Assembly (NCBI GenBank): GCA_020726505.1
Contig: JAHLEZ010000022.1
Location: forward strand, 186,001-250,000
Length of the DNA stretch: 64,000 nt
Reading direction: 5' to 3'
Origin: Leptodontidium sp. MPI-SDFR-AT-0119
Taxonomy: Eukaryota; Ascomycota; Leotiomycetes; Helotiales; Leptodontidiaceae
In this document: one piece after another, positions 1 through 11,231 of the stretch
How the letters are laid out: each line of letters starts with the position of its first letter
How positions within the stretch are numbered: position 1 is the first letter of the stretch
Position numbers and translations under genes: made by a program
Notes under the pieces: generated by a model
Seen by the model: only the letters and a program-made list of their open reading frames with translations
What the model was told of the DNA's origin: nothing
Database searches by the model: none

Positions 1-3000
1 CGTCCTAAATAATTAAGTCTATTTATTATAAGAGAGCGCCAAGGGTACTCTACTTTATAATACTACTAACGGACTGCTCCGTAAGATCAATTGGAATCTT
101 AAATTACAAGTGTGACGTACGTCCGTTAGGTAGTAAAAGAGCCGCAATACCCGTAGACGCAACGCAAAGGACTGTTTTTCCTTGGCTACGGTAATAGTAA
201 CAAAGACTTTTATAAAGAAACGTCTTACTAGAGCCTCCTTGGCCTTGAATATAGAAATGTGCGGTTTGCGGGTCAGTAGTAATAGCCGTTGTAATCTCCG
301 TAAAAGCCGTAAGCTAGTCCGTATTTAACTGACCTCTTATCGTTTCAGCTAACGTAGTTAGATCTTCGATTTGATTCCTTCCTAACTATCGGGCGTGGCT
401 ACGGGCCCAGTCCTATACGTAAGAAGGTAACTCAATACCCGTAAGCGTCCGTTATTAATCCGCAAGTCTAACCGCGAGTAAAAACAGTCCGTAATTGTAA
501 TAAGGATTTAAAAAAGGAAGAGGAAATCCTGATTCGGTTCGTAACTTATACGCTAAATCGTCGCAAAAGTAGGTTTTGTATTAATCTTAAATAGCTCGTG
601 GGTCCGCAATCTCCTATTAGCGGAGCCTAGTTAAGAAAAGCGTCCGTAAACTACCTGTAGAAGTAAAGAGCTTTACCTCGTCAAAGCACTGATACTACTC
701 CTGGTCGTTTTCGGCTAACCCGCGAGTAATATAGGCGGCCTTGTAAGTCTCGTACGTAGTGCCCTCAAAATTAAATAACTCTTCAAACGATTTCGGTCCG
801 CGAACGACTGTTAGAAGGAGCCGTAAATAAAAACGCTCGCCCGAAACGGGGCTGCAATAATATATACGACCGAGTCGGTTCTCCCCCCTCTGCCGGAACT
901 TCTATTTACGGGTCTTCTGATCCTAAACGCAGTGAGTTAAAAACTCCGAATATAGCCATAGTCCCGCGTTAGGGTTTTCTGTATTAAACTCAAAGAACCT
1001 TATAAGCGTAAAACGGGCCGTATCTCGTTTTACGGCTAGCTCTTCCGGGGGGATTCCGGCCGGAAAATAAACCGTTTACTCTCCTTGTAAATAGACCGTA
1101 AGGTACTGTACGGGTGGAAATTCTTTATAAGTAAGGTACTTAAGAAGTCGCTACATAACCTCCGGAGGACTTACGTACCGCGCTTATACGTAATTAGTGA
1201 TTTCGTCGTCCGTATTTGAGACCGCAAGAGTTGTATAGTCCGCACCTTTATACACGTACTTATAAATATATTTTACGGCTTAAACTAACCCGTAGACCTC
1301 GACGTTAATATACAAACGATAGCAATTAAGGAGATACAGACTATACGGAACAACCTAATGGTTGTCTAATTGTACGTCTCGGCCGCCTTTACAGACCGTA
1401 AATGTCCGTCTATCTTACTTACGCTAGTAAATAAGGTACCCGTCCTCGTGGACAGCCGTAATTGCCTGAAACTCTTTCGGAAATCGCTTTTAATATATTA
1501 ACGGGTCGTTTAAGTACTTACGGGCTATATAAGGAGCGTCGGGGAAGTCACGTCTACACAGTCCGTGAGTTATATTATTCAAGACTATATCCCGTAACTC
1601 ACTTGTAAGGTCCGTAATCTCGTCCGGAACCTCTGTAACAACGATTTTATTAACCCGTTGAAGTATTAAGTAATCACTTAGATTCTTAAGCCAAAGAAGT
1701 AGGTGTAAATGAGGCAACCTACGCTTTTGATACTCGATTGTATATACATGCGCACGGTGTTTCCCAAAAACTTTATTTTTAGTAATATCGCTTAAAAGCT
1801 TTTTAACTTTTAAACGAAAGACGTGGGCGATAATATTAGGGCGGTCAACTAATTGAGATTCTGTTATTTCTAACTCGCGGACGATTTCCGGCTATCGCGG
1901 GTTAGCCGTAAACGTGATAAAGAGAGTAGGCCGGCCGAAATAACGAACTATCGCTATAAAATCTTGAAACAACTGTTACATAAAACGATTACTGCTAATA
2001 AAAAAAGACGGGAGAATAAAACGACGTCCGTATTCCGTAGAATTAGTATCCGCACAGATTAACGTATCCGTAAGCCCGTTATACAAGTCCGCACGTATAT
2101 TTTCCTAGTGAGTCCGTAACTAATCAAGTCGTGTCGTTTAACAGGCGATATAAACGTCGATAACGTATTATTAGAATAAGCGGTTAGTACAAAAGAAATT
2201 ACGTGACTGACGGGTCCGCGAAAAAAGCCGGTACTTATAAAACGGCTGTTATACTAACCGTTAATTCGGCCGAAAGCGGTCTCGATCGTAAAGCCGTAAA
2301 GACCAGTACTACCCCGGTTCGCCATAAGGAAAGAGTAACGGGTAGCTTAACGGAAAGTACGCTAGGTTCGTAACGTGTACTTAATGTAAAAGCGGTCCGT
2401 TACGGCCTAGTTCGCGGACCGCAAGGATAATATCTCTAAAGTTAGCTTTGTCGTACTCGTCCGGAATAATCCCCGCAAGCTTATCCGTAATAGGCAGATT
2501 CTCTCGTCTCTTATTAGCACCGCTTTGTAAAACTAATCGCATTTGTGGGCTAATAACGATTCGAAAATTATTATCTCACAACCGCAAACGCCCCCGAGCG
2601 GCCCAGTATTTAGCCGTAAATAGATTCTCCTCTATAACTATCTAGTGTAAATCACGTAAAACCGTAGCGTTAAGTTGAGAGTGCCGCTCGAGTCGAATAT
2701 CAGTTGCGTAATCAGAGTCGTAAAAAAACAGTTAAGTAAAAGCGGGCGCCTGTTGCGGACCGGGAACTAAGGGCCCTTGTAAGTAGTAAAGCTCTTCGTG
2801 AGCCGTAAAAGTAGTCAACCCGCGAGTCAAGTTAATACGGTCTTCCTTATTAGTCTTAATAGACGTAAAAAAGAAAGCTGAATTATATTATCGTATCTTC
2901 TGGCGAAAAGTATTACTTCGCGGATCCGTACTGTCTAATAGCCTCCGTAATACGTCTGGCGGATCCCGTAACGGGTCCATGTGAACCGCCCCTTTCTTAC

Positions 3001-3174
3001 AATAAAGCTTATAGTCTCCCTTAGCTACTCGCTCGTTGATCCAATGGAGTGCGCTATACTTTGTACATTCCTGGGTTATAAGGCTGATATCTTGCGGACC
3101 CGTAGCAACAAAAACGGACCGAAACCCAGCCGGAACCGCTTGAAAAGGAGCTAGTAGAATAAGTATAAGTATTG

Positions 3175-3285
3175 TAAGAGGAGGAGGAGGAGGAGGGGGG
3201 GGTGTTTCGGGTCGTAAAGGACTCGCAGGAGAAGGAGGAGGAGGTGTTTCGGGCCGTAAAGGACTCGCAGGAGGAGGAGCAGGAG
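3175..3285 (-). repeat. Tandem 42-bp proline-coding repeat in the Helitron ORF
   Basis: Two near-identical copies of a 42-bp unit start at 3201 and 3243 (each begins GGTGTTTCGGG on the plus strand) next to a GGA-rich run. On the coding strand they encode LRPETPPPPSPA-type text. This is a low-complexity linker upstream of the conserved Helitron domain. Confidence 0.7.
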
Positions 3286-3439
3286 AAGGATTGGCTGCCT
3301 CTCGCGCAGCTTCCATTTGAGCCTTCGTTCGCCGGAGACGTTTTGCAGGCCGTGGATTGGCCGTAAGGGCCGTAACTGAGCCGCTACGGGTCTGTCGTGG
3401 TGTAGTAGGGTCGATTTCACCAAGTGGTTGACGCGTAGA

Positions 3440-3486
3440 CTGGAAAAGAGTTAGTATTTAGCCTGTAAGAGAGGTAACGGACGTAC
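3440..3486 (-). other. Spliceosomal intron in the Helitron gene (47 nt)
   Basis: On the minus strand the sequence has a GTACGT donor, a TACTAAC branch site and a TTTTCCAG acceptor. Removing these 47 nt joins the exon ending KTCNRYR in frame to STRQPLGEIDP and onward to the ALHW motif. Without splicing the two parts lie in different frames. Length and motifs fit a filamentous fungal intron. Confidence 0.75.
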
Positions 3487-3506
3487 GCGATAGCGATTAC
3501 AGGTCT

Positions 3507-3558
3507 TATCCCTTCGTCCGGTGAGACATTACCCAGCGCTAAGCAGGGGGATGCGGGC
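3507..3558 (+). repeat. piggyBac left terminal inverted repeat (52 bp)
   Basis: Identical over 52 bp to the reverse complement of 5545-5596. It begins TATCCCTTCGTCCGG. Confidence 0.9.
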
Positions 3559-3622
3559 CCAGTATCAATAAGCGAGGGAGGGGCGTACTGCATTATTTTA
3601 TGTACCTTTGCATACAAATTTC

Positions 3623-5410
3623 CTAGTAAGGTACATGCGATTGATGAAAATTTGCCCAACACTCCTTTACCCTACACAAAGAAACATTACAAAAGTCGCA
3701 TCCACTGTACGATCTCCCCGGGAGAGTAAGTACTGGCTTTCCTAGTACTTTCTGCTGTTTCCCTATGTAAATACACCAAACACAGCAGCTGCGTTTAGGA
3801 AGCTTCTTCCAAAAGTGTATATGTGGTAAGTCCGAATTGAAGAGCCTCTTTCCTCCTAAGTCAATATACAATTGAGTAAGTTGTGCCTTTGTTGAATAAG
3901 CTAAGAGCTTTTAGCATAACTTTATTCTAAATTGCAAGTGATTCAATAGCCGTTAATCATTAGTATGTAATAAATATAACCTGTATGCGTTAATACAGGC
4001 CATATCAAGTAACCAATAGAAAAGAGGCCACCAATTTCGTTAAGTAGCTTTATAAGCCTCATATACTTCCCTGAATTGATTAGCTAAATCAACTCCTCCC
4101 ATATGATAGTTGTAATCATTAATAAACCGCGGAATCTCCAGCTCTTTTGTATGCTCTTCCCCAAATACATATCTGACGATTCGGCCATTAGTTGATATCC
4201 TTGCTGGCCTCTTCCGTAGTATCTTCCGAAAGTCGTCTGCTTAATCCACGGTATGAATATTGCTTAAAGCTAGAACGATATTATTATCTTGCCATGCTAA
4301 ACAGAGCGTGTTTTCCACCACTTTTGCAAACAAGGTGTTCCATGGTACAGAGCTAGCAAATCGTTTCTTTAAGACAGTGAAATTCAACGGCAATTACGCA
4401 TGTAAGCGAGTAGTACCAACAGCACCATAACCACAGGTCCGAAGCTCTTCAAAAAAAAGTACAGAAGTGAAGTAATTATCAAGATAGACTGATAAGCGTT
4501 TCCGTAGTAGAGAGAGCACCAAAGATCGTACAAGAGACCCCGTAGGAGTTAACTTTGGATGCTTGAATAGAGACTGTAACCCCTTGGCTCTAGAGCTCCA
4601 TACCCAATTATATATGTACCCATGGTCTGCGATTCCGTATATCTTGTACCCTTGCTTGATCGGTTTATTCGGCATCTTGTAAGTGTGTGAGGATCTAATA
4701 CAAATTAAGAGGGGCACTTTAATGTAAAGAAGCGGGGGTACTTACCTTCCAAAACAACGAACCATAAGCTCATCAATACTAACTTCAGTAGAAGGAGAGT
4801 AATAACGTTGGCATGAAGCTCTAATTTCTGAAGCTAGAGGCTCCACTTTAAACCACCAAACCATATTATCAGGCAAGTGGTAGCCAAGGCGCTCGTCATC
4901 TTCAACATTAGAGATATGACAATATCTCTTGATTTCTTCATACCGAACGAGTGCAATATGAGCCGAAAGTGAATGAATTGGACCATTGTCGTTGTTTGTA
5001 TTCTAATACATATTAATGCGAGGCTCCTTATGAATCCCCATCCATATTAATACCCCTAAAAAGACATATATTTCCCCCGGAACCATATTGTGCCACTCCC
5101 GCGCTCTTTCTTGTTTAACTCGCATTCGTTGTAGGTTCGCATAGTGATTTGTATTAGACGTAATAATCTGTAAAAGAGCAGGCGTAAAGAATAAGGTAAA
5201 GTAGTCGAATAAATGTGCAGATACAGGGAAAGATGGTAGTAAAGTCGCTGTAGCAGATCGCGGGGATTCGCATTCAAAGGGCTCAAAAGCAACGCTTGTA
5301 ATAGGTCCGAATTCGTCTAATATATGTTGTAAAGAGATAGGTTTAGCTTTCTTTTTAGGAGGAGAAGCTTCACTATCACTAGAATCAGCGTCATCGAGAG
5401 GGTGCTTCAT
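3623..5410 (-). pseudogene. piggyBac-like transposase (DDE_Tnp_1_7) pseudogene
   Basis: A cut-and-paste transposase of the PGBD/DDE_Tnp_1_7 family. One frame runs from ATG 5410 to TAG 3623. The N-terminus has a nuclear-localisation-like KKKAKP and then EIYVFLGVLIWMGIHKEP. The middle has the family hallmark KMPNKPIKQGYK, then IADHGY and YLDNYFTS (about 4440-4680). INDYNYHMGGVDLANQ follows, and a C-terminal Cys-rich module (CCVWC...CDFC...LC...C) lies near 3650-3800. An intron lies at 4695-4745. Six premature stops (one TAG, five TAA) sit at positions compatible with Trp or Gln, so the copy is inactivated by RIP-type change. Size (about 580 aa) is normal for the family. Confidence 0.85.
4695..4745 (-). 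other. Spliceosomal intron in the piggyBac transposase (51 nt)
   Basis: On the minus strand the donor is GTAAGT and the acceptor TATTAG. Splicing joins DELMVRCFGR to SSHTYKMPNKPIKQG in frame. The intron is a multiple of three but carries an in-frame TAA, so it must be removed to make protein. Confidence 0.75.
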
Positions 5411-5544
5411 TTTGAGATGTCAAACGCGTGGTAAGAATGTAGTTTAGTCAACTTGACGCGTAAATTCATTGACGCGATATACTTTCTTATGTAAATTATA
5501 TGCAAAGGTACATAAAATAATGCGTGGTCCCGCTCCCGCGGCCA

Positions 5545-5596
5545 GCCCGCATCCCCCTGCTTAGCGCTGGGTAATGTCTCACCGGACGAAGGGATA
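5545..5596 (-). repeat. piggyBac right terminal inverted repeat (52 bp)
   Basis: Exact inverted copy of 3507-3558. It ends CCGGACGAAGGGATA. Confidence 0.9.
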
Positions 5597-5683
5597 CCGG
5601 CGGCCAATATAATTAGTAGTAAAGTCCGTAACAGGTCGATTTTGCTTGCAATTCGTGCACCATTGAGGAGGGGAAGAATCCAT

Positions 5684-6935
5684 TTGGCCGAATTAGCTGA
5701 ATTAATAAGTTAAGAGACGCGATTCAACGCGATACGGGTAGAAAACGGTTAGTTACGGGTGGAAACGGACCGTAGACCGAGGATTCTGGTGTTTCTGGCC
5801 CGTGCACCACCCGTAACGGCTGCAGCCAATCTGACGCATTCACGTGACCCGTTTTTTTAAAATCGGGATCCACAAATAGCTTAACTAGTGATAAGCGAGC
5901 CCTCTTGGCCTCTCTCCTGAGGCATTCAGGCAACCGGACATCCTAAAAAATCGGACATCCTAAAAACACCGACTACCAGAGGTGGGGAGTGGAAAGCGAC
6001 GATTAATAAGAGGCTGCTATTAGAAAATATTATCTTAAAAAACACTTAAAAAGAAAATACTACTCTTAATAAAGATAAATTATAAACCTATTACATTTAT
6101 AAGGATTTTATTAGTATTACGGATTTTTATTTATTAAAAAAAATCATTAGTTTATAATTAATAAAATAAGATCTTATAACTCTTATAAAAAACGTGGTTT
6201 CAAAGTCTCTTAAGCTTCACATATTATACATAATTAAATCTTAGATAATCCCTTTCCGGATGCCTAAGCTTAGTCAGCTATCTTAATACATATAATTTAA
6301 ATATAATAAAGAAGGTATGGAGATCCGAAAATAAAATAAAATTACTTAATAAGACAGTATTTAATAATATTTTACTTATAAAAACTCGATTATAATATTA
6401 AGCCGGAAGCCCTTTATATACCTTTAAATTTTAATTTAATACTTAATAATTAAGTTTTTAAAAAGCAAATATTTTAGAAATCTTTTACGTAATTAATAAA
6501 TTAAGACGTGAATTAAGCTTAAACGTAATTAAATAAAGAGTCACCTTTGGTAGCTATTACTTAATAACCCTCCCTTTATACAAAGATCGTTATAAATAAG
6601 AGTTATAAGTTCTTAAAAGCCTCCTTTTCACCCTTTGTTCTCTTCGAATTAAGTTTAATAATCTTAAGTGTTATATTTATTATATAAAATTTAAGAGCTA
6701 AAAGCTTTAAATATTTAAGTTTTTTCTTAATCTTTTCTTTTAAAGCTTAATTAAAAGCTTCGCTTTAGTATTATTACCTAAAACGATATAAAACTATTAG
6801 TCGGAAGCTACGTATATTTGTTATTAATAAAAGTTATTTCCTTCTTGGAACTTCGTTTTAATTATAAGTATTTAATAACTTTACTCGTACTTTAATTCTT
6901 AATAATTATTAAATGTTATTATTACGTTACGTTCC
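5684..6935. other. Spacer with no supported gene; 5' flank of the Helitron, then AT-rich DNA
   Basis: From 5684 to about 5990 the base composition is moderate. A 69-codon open stretch lies at 5724-5933 (-) that I do not recognise, with two copies of GGACATCCTAAAAA at 5938-5965. The Helitron 5' end should be here. From 5990 to 6935 the sequence is strongly AT-rich, rich in TA dinucleotides, and shows no readable protein in the frames I looked at. It is probably old RIP-mutated repeat. Confidence 0.5.
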
Positions 6936-7238
6936 TGTTACGACCTACGATACGCCTCGTATTCTAACCGACACGGGCTCGTAGCATCGCTGGCTATGCG
7001 ACGGCGCTAAGCCTAATAGGAAAGACTAGGTGGCGAGCCTGCGACATATTAACGTAAATAGCACTCGACGACGCTAGGCCTTATTAGGAGGGTCCTTTAT
7101 GTATTTATACTCGAGCCCTCCCTTACGGAGAACTCTCCTTTTCCTCCTTGTCTTTTCTTCTCGATTCTGAGCGTAGCTTTAGGCCTAAATATAAAGCTAG
7201 AGTCAACTCGCCGTATTAACCTCCTGTTAGCTGTAACA
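6936..7238 (+). repeat. Gypsy A LTR (303 bp)
   Basis: Starts TGTTACGACC and ends GTAACA. It is nearly collinear with the LTRs at 41327-41628 and 47613-47914, with scattered C/T and G/A differences. Confidence 0.9.
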
Positions 7239-8284
7239 TAAGAAAAGACTAATACCCCTTTGCTATAAAGCGTTATATCTCACCTAGTCTTACGCCTTAT
7301 TGACCTGCCCTTGTAGCAAGTTAATAACGAGCCTTAACACCTTAGCCTATTTAACAGATAAGTACCTTTTTACCCTAGTAGTAAATTGTCCTAGAGAAAG
7401 CTAGATATTCTCTCGCGATTAACTTACCTTGCTATAACTTGACGCGCGTTGCGGTTTTAAAACGTATGTCTAATTAACAAATCGATTAATAACTTCAAAC
7501 ACCCCTTAACCTTACTTTACTACCTTTGCCGACCTCTCCCCCTCGTCGGCGAAGCTCTAGAGAAAGAAGCGCCCCTGTACGGCTAGGCTTTACTAACACC
7601 CTTATCCCTTTAGTAGAAACTCTCTCGGAGAAACCGGATAGCTTTAACAGATTCGACTCGAACACGGAGGACAAACCCTAGAGTTTTTTCGACGTATCGC
7701 CAGAGCCTACCGACATAAAGGGCCTTACCCCCGCTTAATAAGCTAAGGTAGATTAGCTAATTAAGGACTCCGTTAGCTCTACTATCGCCGCCACTATTAC
7801 GTAGGCCCTTACTTAATATGTTATTAATAACCCCTGTTAAGAGACTCGCACTCCCTCCCCTTCTTTTAACCGGTTAACCTGTGCTCTTACCGCGGACCTC
7901 CAGCTAACTACCGACTATTACCTGCCGAAGCTAAATATGTTAATCTTAATAATAGAGCCTTTTAAGGTTAAATACCCCCGACTCCCTTTTAGCAATTATA
8001 AGGGAGATATTAAATACGATGCCTAGAAGATAAATATAAAGCTGTTCTTGGAAGAGTACTCTAATAATTTTAGGAGTGGGATGTCTTAAGTTAAGGCTTA
8101 CTTTTAGTATATTACCGGCGAAGCTAAGACTATTATCCTTTAATATATAAATCCTGACTATACCGGAACCTTCGATACAGCGGCCGACGTATTAAAGGCG
8201 TTAGACCAGCGATTCTTCGACTATAACCGGGTCTAAACTACTAAGAGACTATATAACTAACTTACTATAGGTAATATAACATAC
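6936..8284 (+). mobile_element. Gypsy family A, 5' fragment (LTR plus partial gag), truncated by a Gypsy B insertion
   Basis: This aligns from its first base to the complete element at 41327-47914: LTR 6936-7238, the same post-LTR leader, and the same gag text with the PLVETLSEEPESFNGFDSD-like segment at about 7610-7680. Alignment stops at 8284, the base before a Gypsy B LTR. The equivalent point in the complete copy is near 42670. The rest of the element is not present to the right, so it was lost or never adjacent. Confidence 0.85.
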
Positions 8285-8565
8285 TGTGGTGGGGACAGCC
8301 CCTGATTTCTTTTATCACATAACTACGCTAGTCCTTCGCACATAAAAGAAGCCAACACTTAATTACAAAACGTTAAGAACGTAACACTAAATATATTCTA
8401 TTTATTAAAACTCTTTTCTCTCCCCTTCTTTACTAATTCGTACTCTCTAGATATATAATATCTTTAGATTTAATTAATCTATTATTTACAAAGCCTAGAA
8501 TCCCCTCCGGTGGCTCGCTACATATTACCCTCTTATTATGTGGATTAAGGTTCGTCCCTCTTACA
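8285..8565 (+). repeat. Gypsy B LTR (281 bp)
   Basis: Begins TGTGGTGGGGACAG and ends CGTCCCTCTTACA. It is the reverse complement, with RIP-type differences, of the LTRs at 22192-22471 and 34177-34456. Confidence 0.9.
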
Positions 8566-9444
8566 TATTTTTAGTAACTAACATAGGAAGTAAGTTACTA
8601 CTAGAAAAGGAACTAGGTAAGTATAATAGTAAAACTCTTATATACTAACTTATACAAGGAGAGTTAAGAAAAACGACAATTGTTTAAACTAAGGGAATTA
8701 TTTAGTTAATTATTTCTTAGCCCTTAAGATAAAACAATAAACATAAAGAGTACGGACCTTTAACCTAAAGAGAACGAAGACTACTAAGGAACCAAGGAAA
8801 GCTACAAAGTGGGAACACTTATAATATTAAAAAATCTGTTTCTTTTAGGCTACTATTTTAATTTTATCGTTTTAAGACATAATGCCTGGCCACTTCGCAT
8901 TAGTTTCCATTCTTAGCGAAGGTTCTAGTGTTTCTAAACGTAACTAATATTCTTTGAACACTAAGAAAAGTCGAGACTCCATAGCGGAACTAAAATTAAC
9001 ATATTAAAGGCTTAAGTAAAGTATTAGCGAGCCTGTATTTCGAAGTGTTCGGCGAGACATGGAACTTCCAGGCTAGTTTAAAGCCTAAGTGACTTACGCC
9101 AAATATTAATCTCTTTACTTTGTTTTCCTATTATATTTACTTTTATTATTTTTATAATTTCCGTGTACAAGCCCTAAGCTTCAGGGCGTGTTTGTTTTAG
9201 TTTAGTGGCTATTAGCGTTCGCCAGGGGCTAATTAGGGAGCACGGCCTTAAACCTTCGCTAAGAGTTATTAACATTTATCTCGCTTTAAAATAAGTAAGA
9301 GCTTATATACTTTCTATTTTAAGGGAAGGGGTTTCTTTTACATTTTTTTAGTGATTAATACACTGCATTCTTAATTACTTTCTTATATTCTAATCGATGA
9401 TATTATTAACTTACCTTACTACGACCTTCCTATAATAACGCATG

Positions 9445-10075
9445 ATATCGAACAACAGAAACATTAATTACGACTACGGCAACCCTAAAATAAGTAGGTT
9501 TAATAATATTATAATGCCCCCTAGTTCTATTTTAATAAAAGCAACTCCTTCGTTTAGACTTAAAGTTACTACTAAGCTAAGCCTTAACACCTTTATACTC
9601 TCTAAGGATACCACTTCTTAAACCTCGAAGACTTCTCAAAAGAGAAACAAGGAAAAGAAAGAAAAGCAAGGGACTAGTGGCTTTAATTCTACTAATCTTA
9701 TAAGGCCACACCAATACTCCAGCCCTACCTTTACTATAGACGACTTAAAGAACCTGAAAATCCATTTCAGTTAGCCTATGTCTATCACCGGAACCCTAAA
9801 TACCCCTATCTTTAACAGAATTAATATTAACAACTACTTCCGGATTCTTAATTAATACTTTACAACTTATATAGTCACTAGTAATTAAGTCAAGAAAGAA
9901 TAGGTTACTAAGTACGCTACTTAAGCTTATATATAAACTATTCGGAAGCTTTCGGGCTTTAAAAAGGATAGCTACACTAGCTTTAAGAATACTATAATCC
10001 AAGAGTATCAGCGTAATAATACGAAGCGTCGCCTGAATAATTAACTTAAAGCTAAAGTTCGCAAATTAATTAGAT
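9445..10075 (+). pseudogene. Gypsy B gag, truncated and RIP-mutated
   Basis: Matches the gag start of the complete copy (ATG at 33297 on the minus strand). Here the initiator is ATA, a G-to-A change, followed by codons for SNNRNINYDYGNP-type sequence. Several TAA and TAG codons follow. Only about 210 codons remain before similarity ends. No conserved enzymatic motif is expected in this part. Confidence 0.7.
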
Positions 10076-11231
10076 CAAAGGTTGTAACTTATCCATCCAT
10101 TACATCCTGGCAGCTGGCTTAAAGTTTATTATAAGCACGTGTACCTTAGCCATAGGTACTTACCGTCTGCTCCAAATATTTCCCTGAATGAATTCGGACC
10201 TAGTAGGTCTCTTCAATCCGACATTTCTGTTACGGTGTGGTCAATTCTACTATCGAGCTCATTTTAAGCTCCGCATAGCAAGTTCATAATCACGAGGCTA
10301 GATCCTTTTGCACTTGATTTTACCGTCGCTTTGTCCACAGTTACGCAAAGGTTACTTAACTTATTACCGATCTACTAAAGGGGATACATATACTACTGAT
10401 CTTCTATTTTCATAGGCTCATAAGCTGATGTGGAGTCTAAGATGCTTAAAGTCAAAGTACCTCCCGTTTTTCTCGGCACTTAGGGAAGGACGTTACACTA
10501 ATATATTCCTAAATTCAGGACAGTAATTAGTCTAAATTAAAATACCCCTTTATCCTTTATTCGCTTCCAATTATCACATAAGCTATACTAACCGTGCTTA
10601 TAACTTATATAGCGAAGCGTTCCCTATATTAGCTTGTACTACCTAGCGTAATAGTTACTATACTAAATAGAAGAAACTTGTCAGTTTTGTTCTTAACGCT
10701 ACAGGGGATGTTAGTATATATTATAACAAAAGAATATAATTTAGATATGTGTAGCTACTATATCTTTAATAGCTCCGCTAATATATCAAGATATCTACTT
10801 CGGTAGGTGGATACAAGGTATAGGGGATTTGTATTTTTCGATATCCAGGGGCATATGATATGGGAACTAAGAGACTACGTGGACATTATATAGATTTAGT
10901 CAAGTATGTATTAAATAAAATAGGTTATTATTAAAATTTCAAGATAAATCAACTATTTCCAATATCTAAAAACCTTATTATTACTTCTTATTTACTTAGT
11001 GCTACAGTAAACGGGCTCGTGATTCTATGATCTCTCTATATAATTCTCACTTTTTAATCAATTCCGTAATGTCTTTTAAATCTCTACTAACTAAGAATAC
11101 GCTAACGAGCACGAACTATATCGTGGCTTGTAACTTTTCTTGATAAGTCTAAAGACGAAGTATTATCTAACTATCCCGATGTACTCGGCTCAAACAAGAT
11201 TATACCCCACGTTAATAACTTAGCTAGTTTA
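10076..11231. other. Unclassified DNA, no supported gene
   Basis: Composition is mixed and AT-rich. I found no LTR, TIR, tRNA or protein motif that I could defend. It lies between a truncated Gypsy B and a remnant that may belong to the AT-hook protein family, and may be an older decayed part of that remnant. Confidence 0.4.

Larger units (their letters stand above)
3510..5593 (-). mobile_element. piggyBac-like DNA transposon nested in the Helitron
   Basis: A transposase gene is bounded by perfect 52-bp terminal inverted repeats (3507-3558 and 5545-5596). A second inverted block lies inside (about 3590-3620 and 5495-5524, containing TTATGTACCTTTGCATA). Element ends read CCCTTCGTCC and GGACGAAGGG, as in piggyBac elements that start CCC and end GGG. 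The flanks are TAT on the left and ATA on the right, not the canonical TTAA duplication. Dropping 3510-5593 plus one AT restores the Helitron frame (CGG TAT AAG ACC). The unmutated TIRs contrast with six premature stops in the transposase. Confidence 0.85.
1..5683 (-). mobile_element. Helitron (rolling-circle transposon), RIP-degraded, open at left edge, with nested piggyBac
   Basis: The minus strand carries a Helitron-type protein gene that reads from an ATG at 5683 to beyond position 1. The gene is interrupted by a piggyBac-like element at 3510-5593. The 5' terminus of the Helitron (expected TC) lies somewhere above 5683 and I could not place it. The 3' terminus (hairpin plus CTRR) is off the window to the left. 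Many in-frame stops are TAA or TAG at Gln and Trp positions, as expected from RIP, so the copy is non-autonomous now. Confidence 0.85.
1..5683 (-). pseudogene. Helitron Rep/helicase (RepHel) pseudogene, partial
   Basis: This would encode the Helitron replication initiator fused to a PIF1-family helicase. Read on the minus strand, the N-terminus starts at 5683 with a C-X2-C motif followed, after piggyBac, by KTCNR. An exon at 3439 and below continues through a proline-rich stretch and the Helitron signature around ALHWINERVAKGDY (about 3010-3060), then RLVLQSGANKRRENLP-like and DEYDKANFRDI text near 2400-2550. The Helitron_like_N segment begins PHLHLLLWL at 1711. Text near 1250 reads YKGADYTTLAV. 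The PIF1 Walker A appears at about 205-245 as QGGSSKTFLYK, where the usual second Gly of GSGKT is Ser. The window ends just before Walker B. Frequent TAA and TAG codons at Gln and Trp positions make it a RIP-inactivated copy. Assignment to Helitron is firm; activity is not possible as read. Confidence 0.88.
8285..10075 (+). mobile_element. Gypsy family B, 5' fragment (LTR, leader, gag start)
   Basis: This is an inverted-orientation copy of the first ~1.8 kb of the complete element at 22192-34456. It has an LTR at 8285-8565, an 879-bp leader and the start of gag at 9445. The leader length is the same as in the complete copy. Similarity fades between about 10035 and 10075, so the right edge is approximate. 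The insertion lies inside gag of Gypsy A; the four bases before it are ATAC. Confidence 0.85.

Noticed and set aside
3151..3423. Leu-rich 90-codon minus-strand open stretch beside the Helitron exon
   Set aside because: It is the alternative frame of the GGA/proline-coding repeat; the spliced Helitron frame explains the region.
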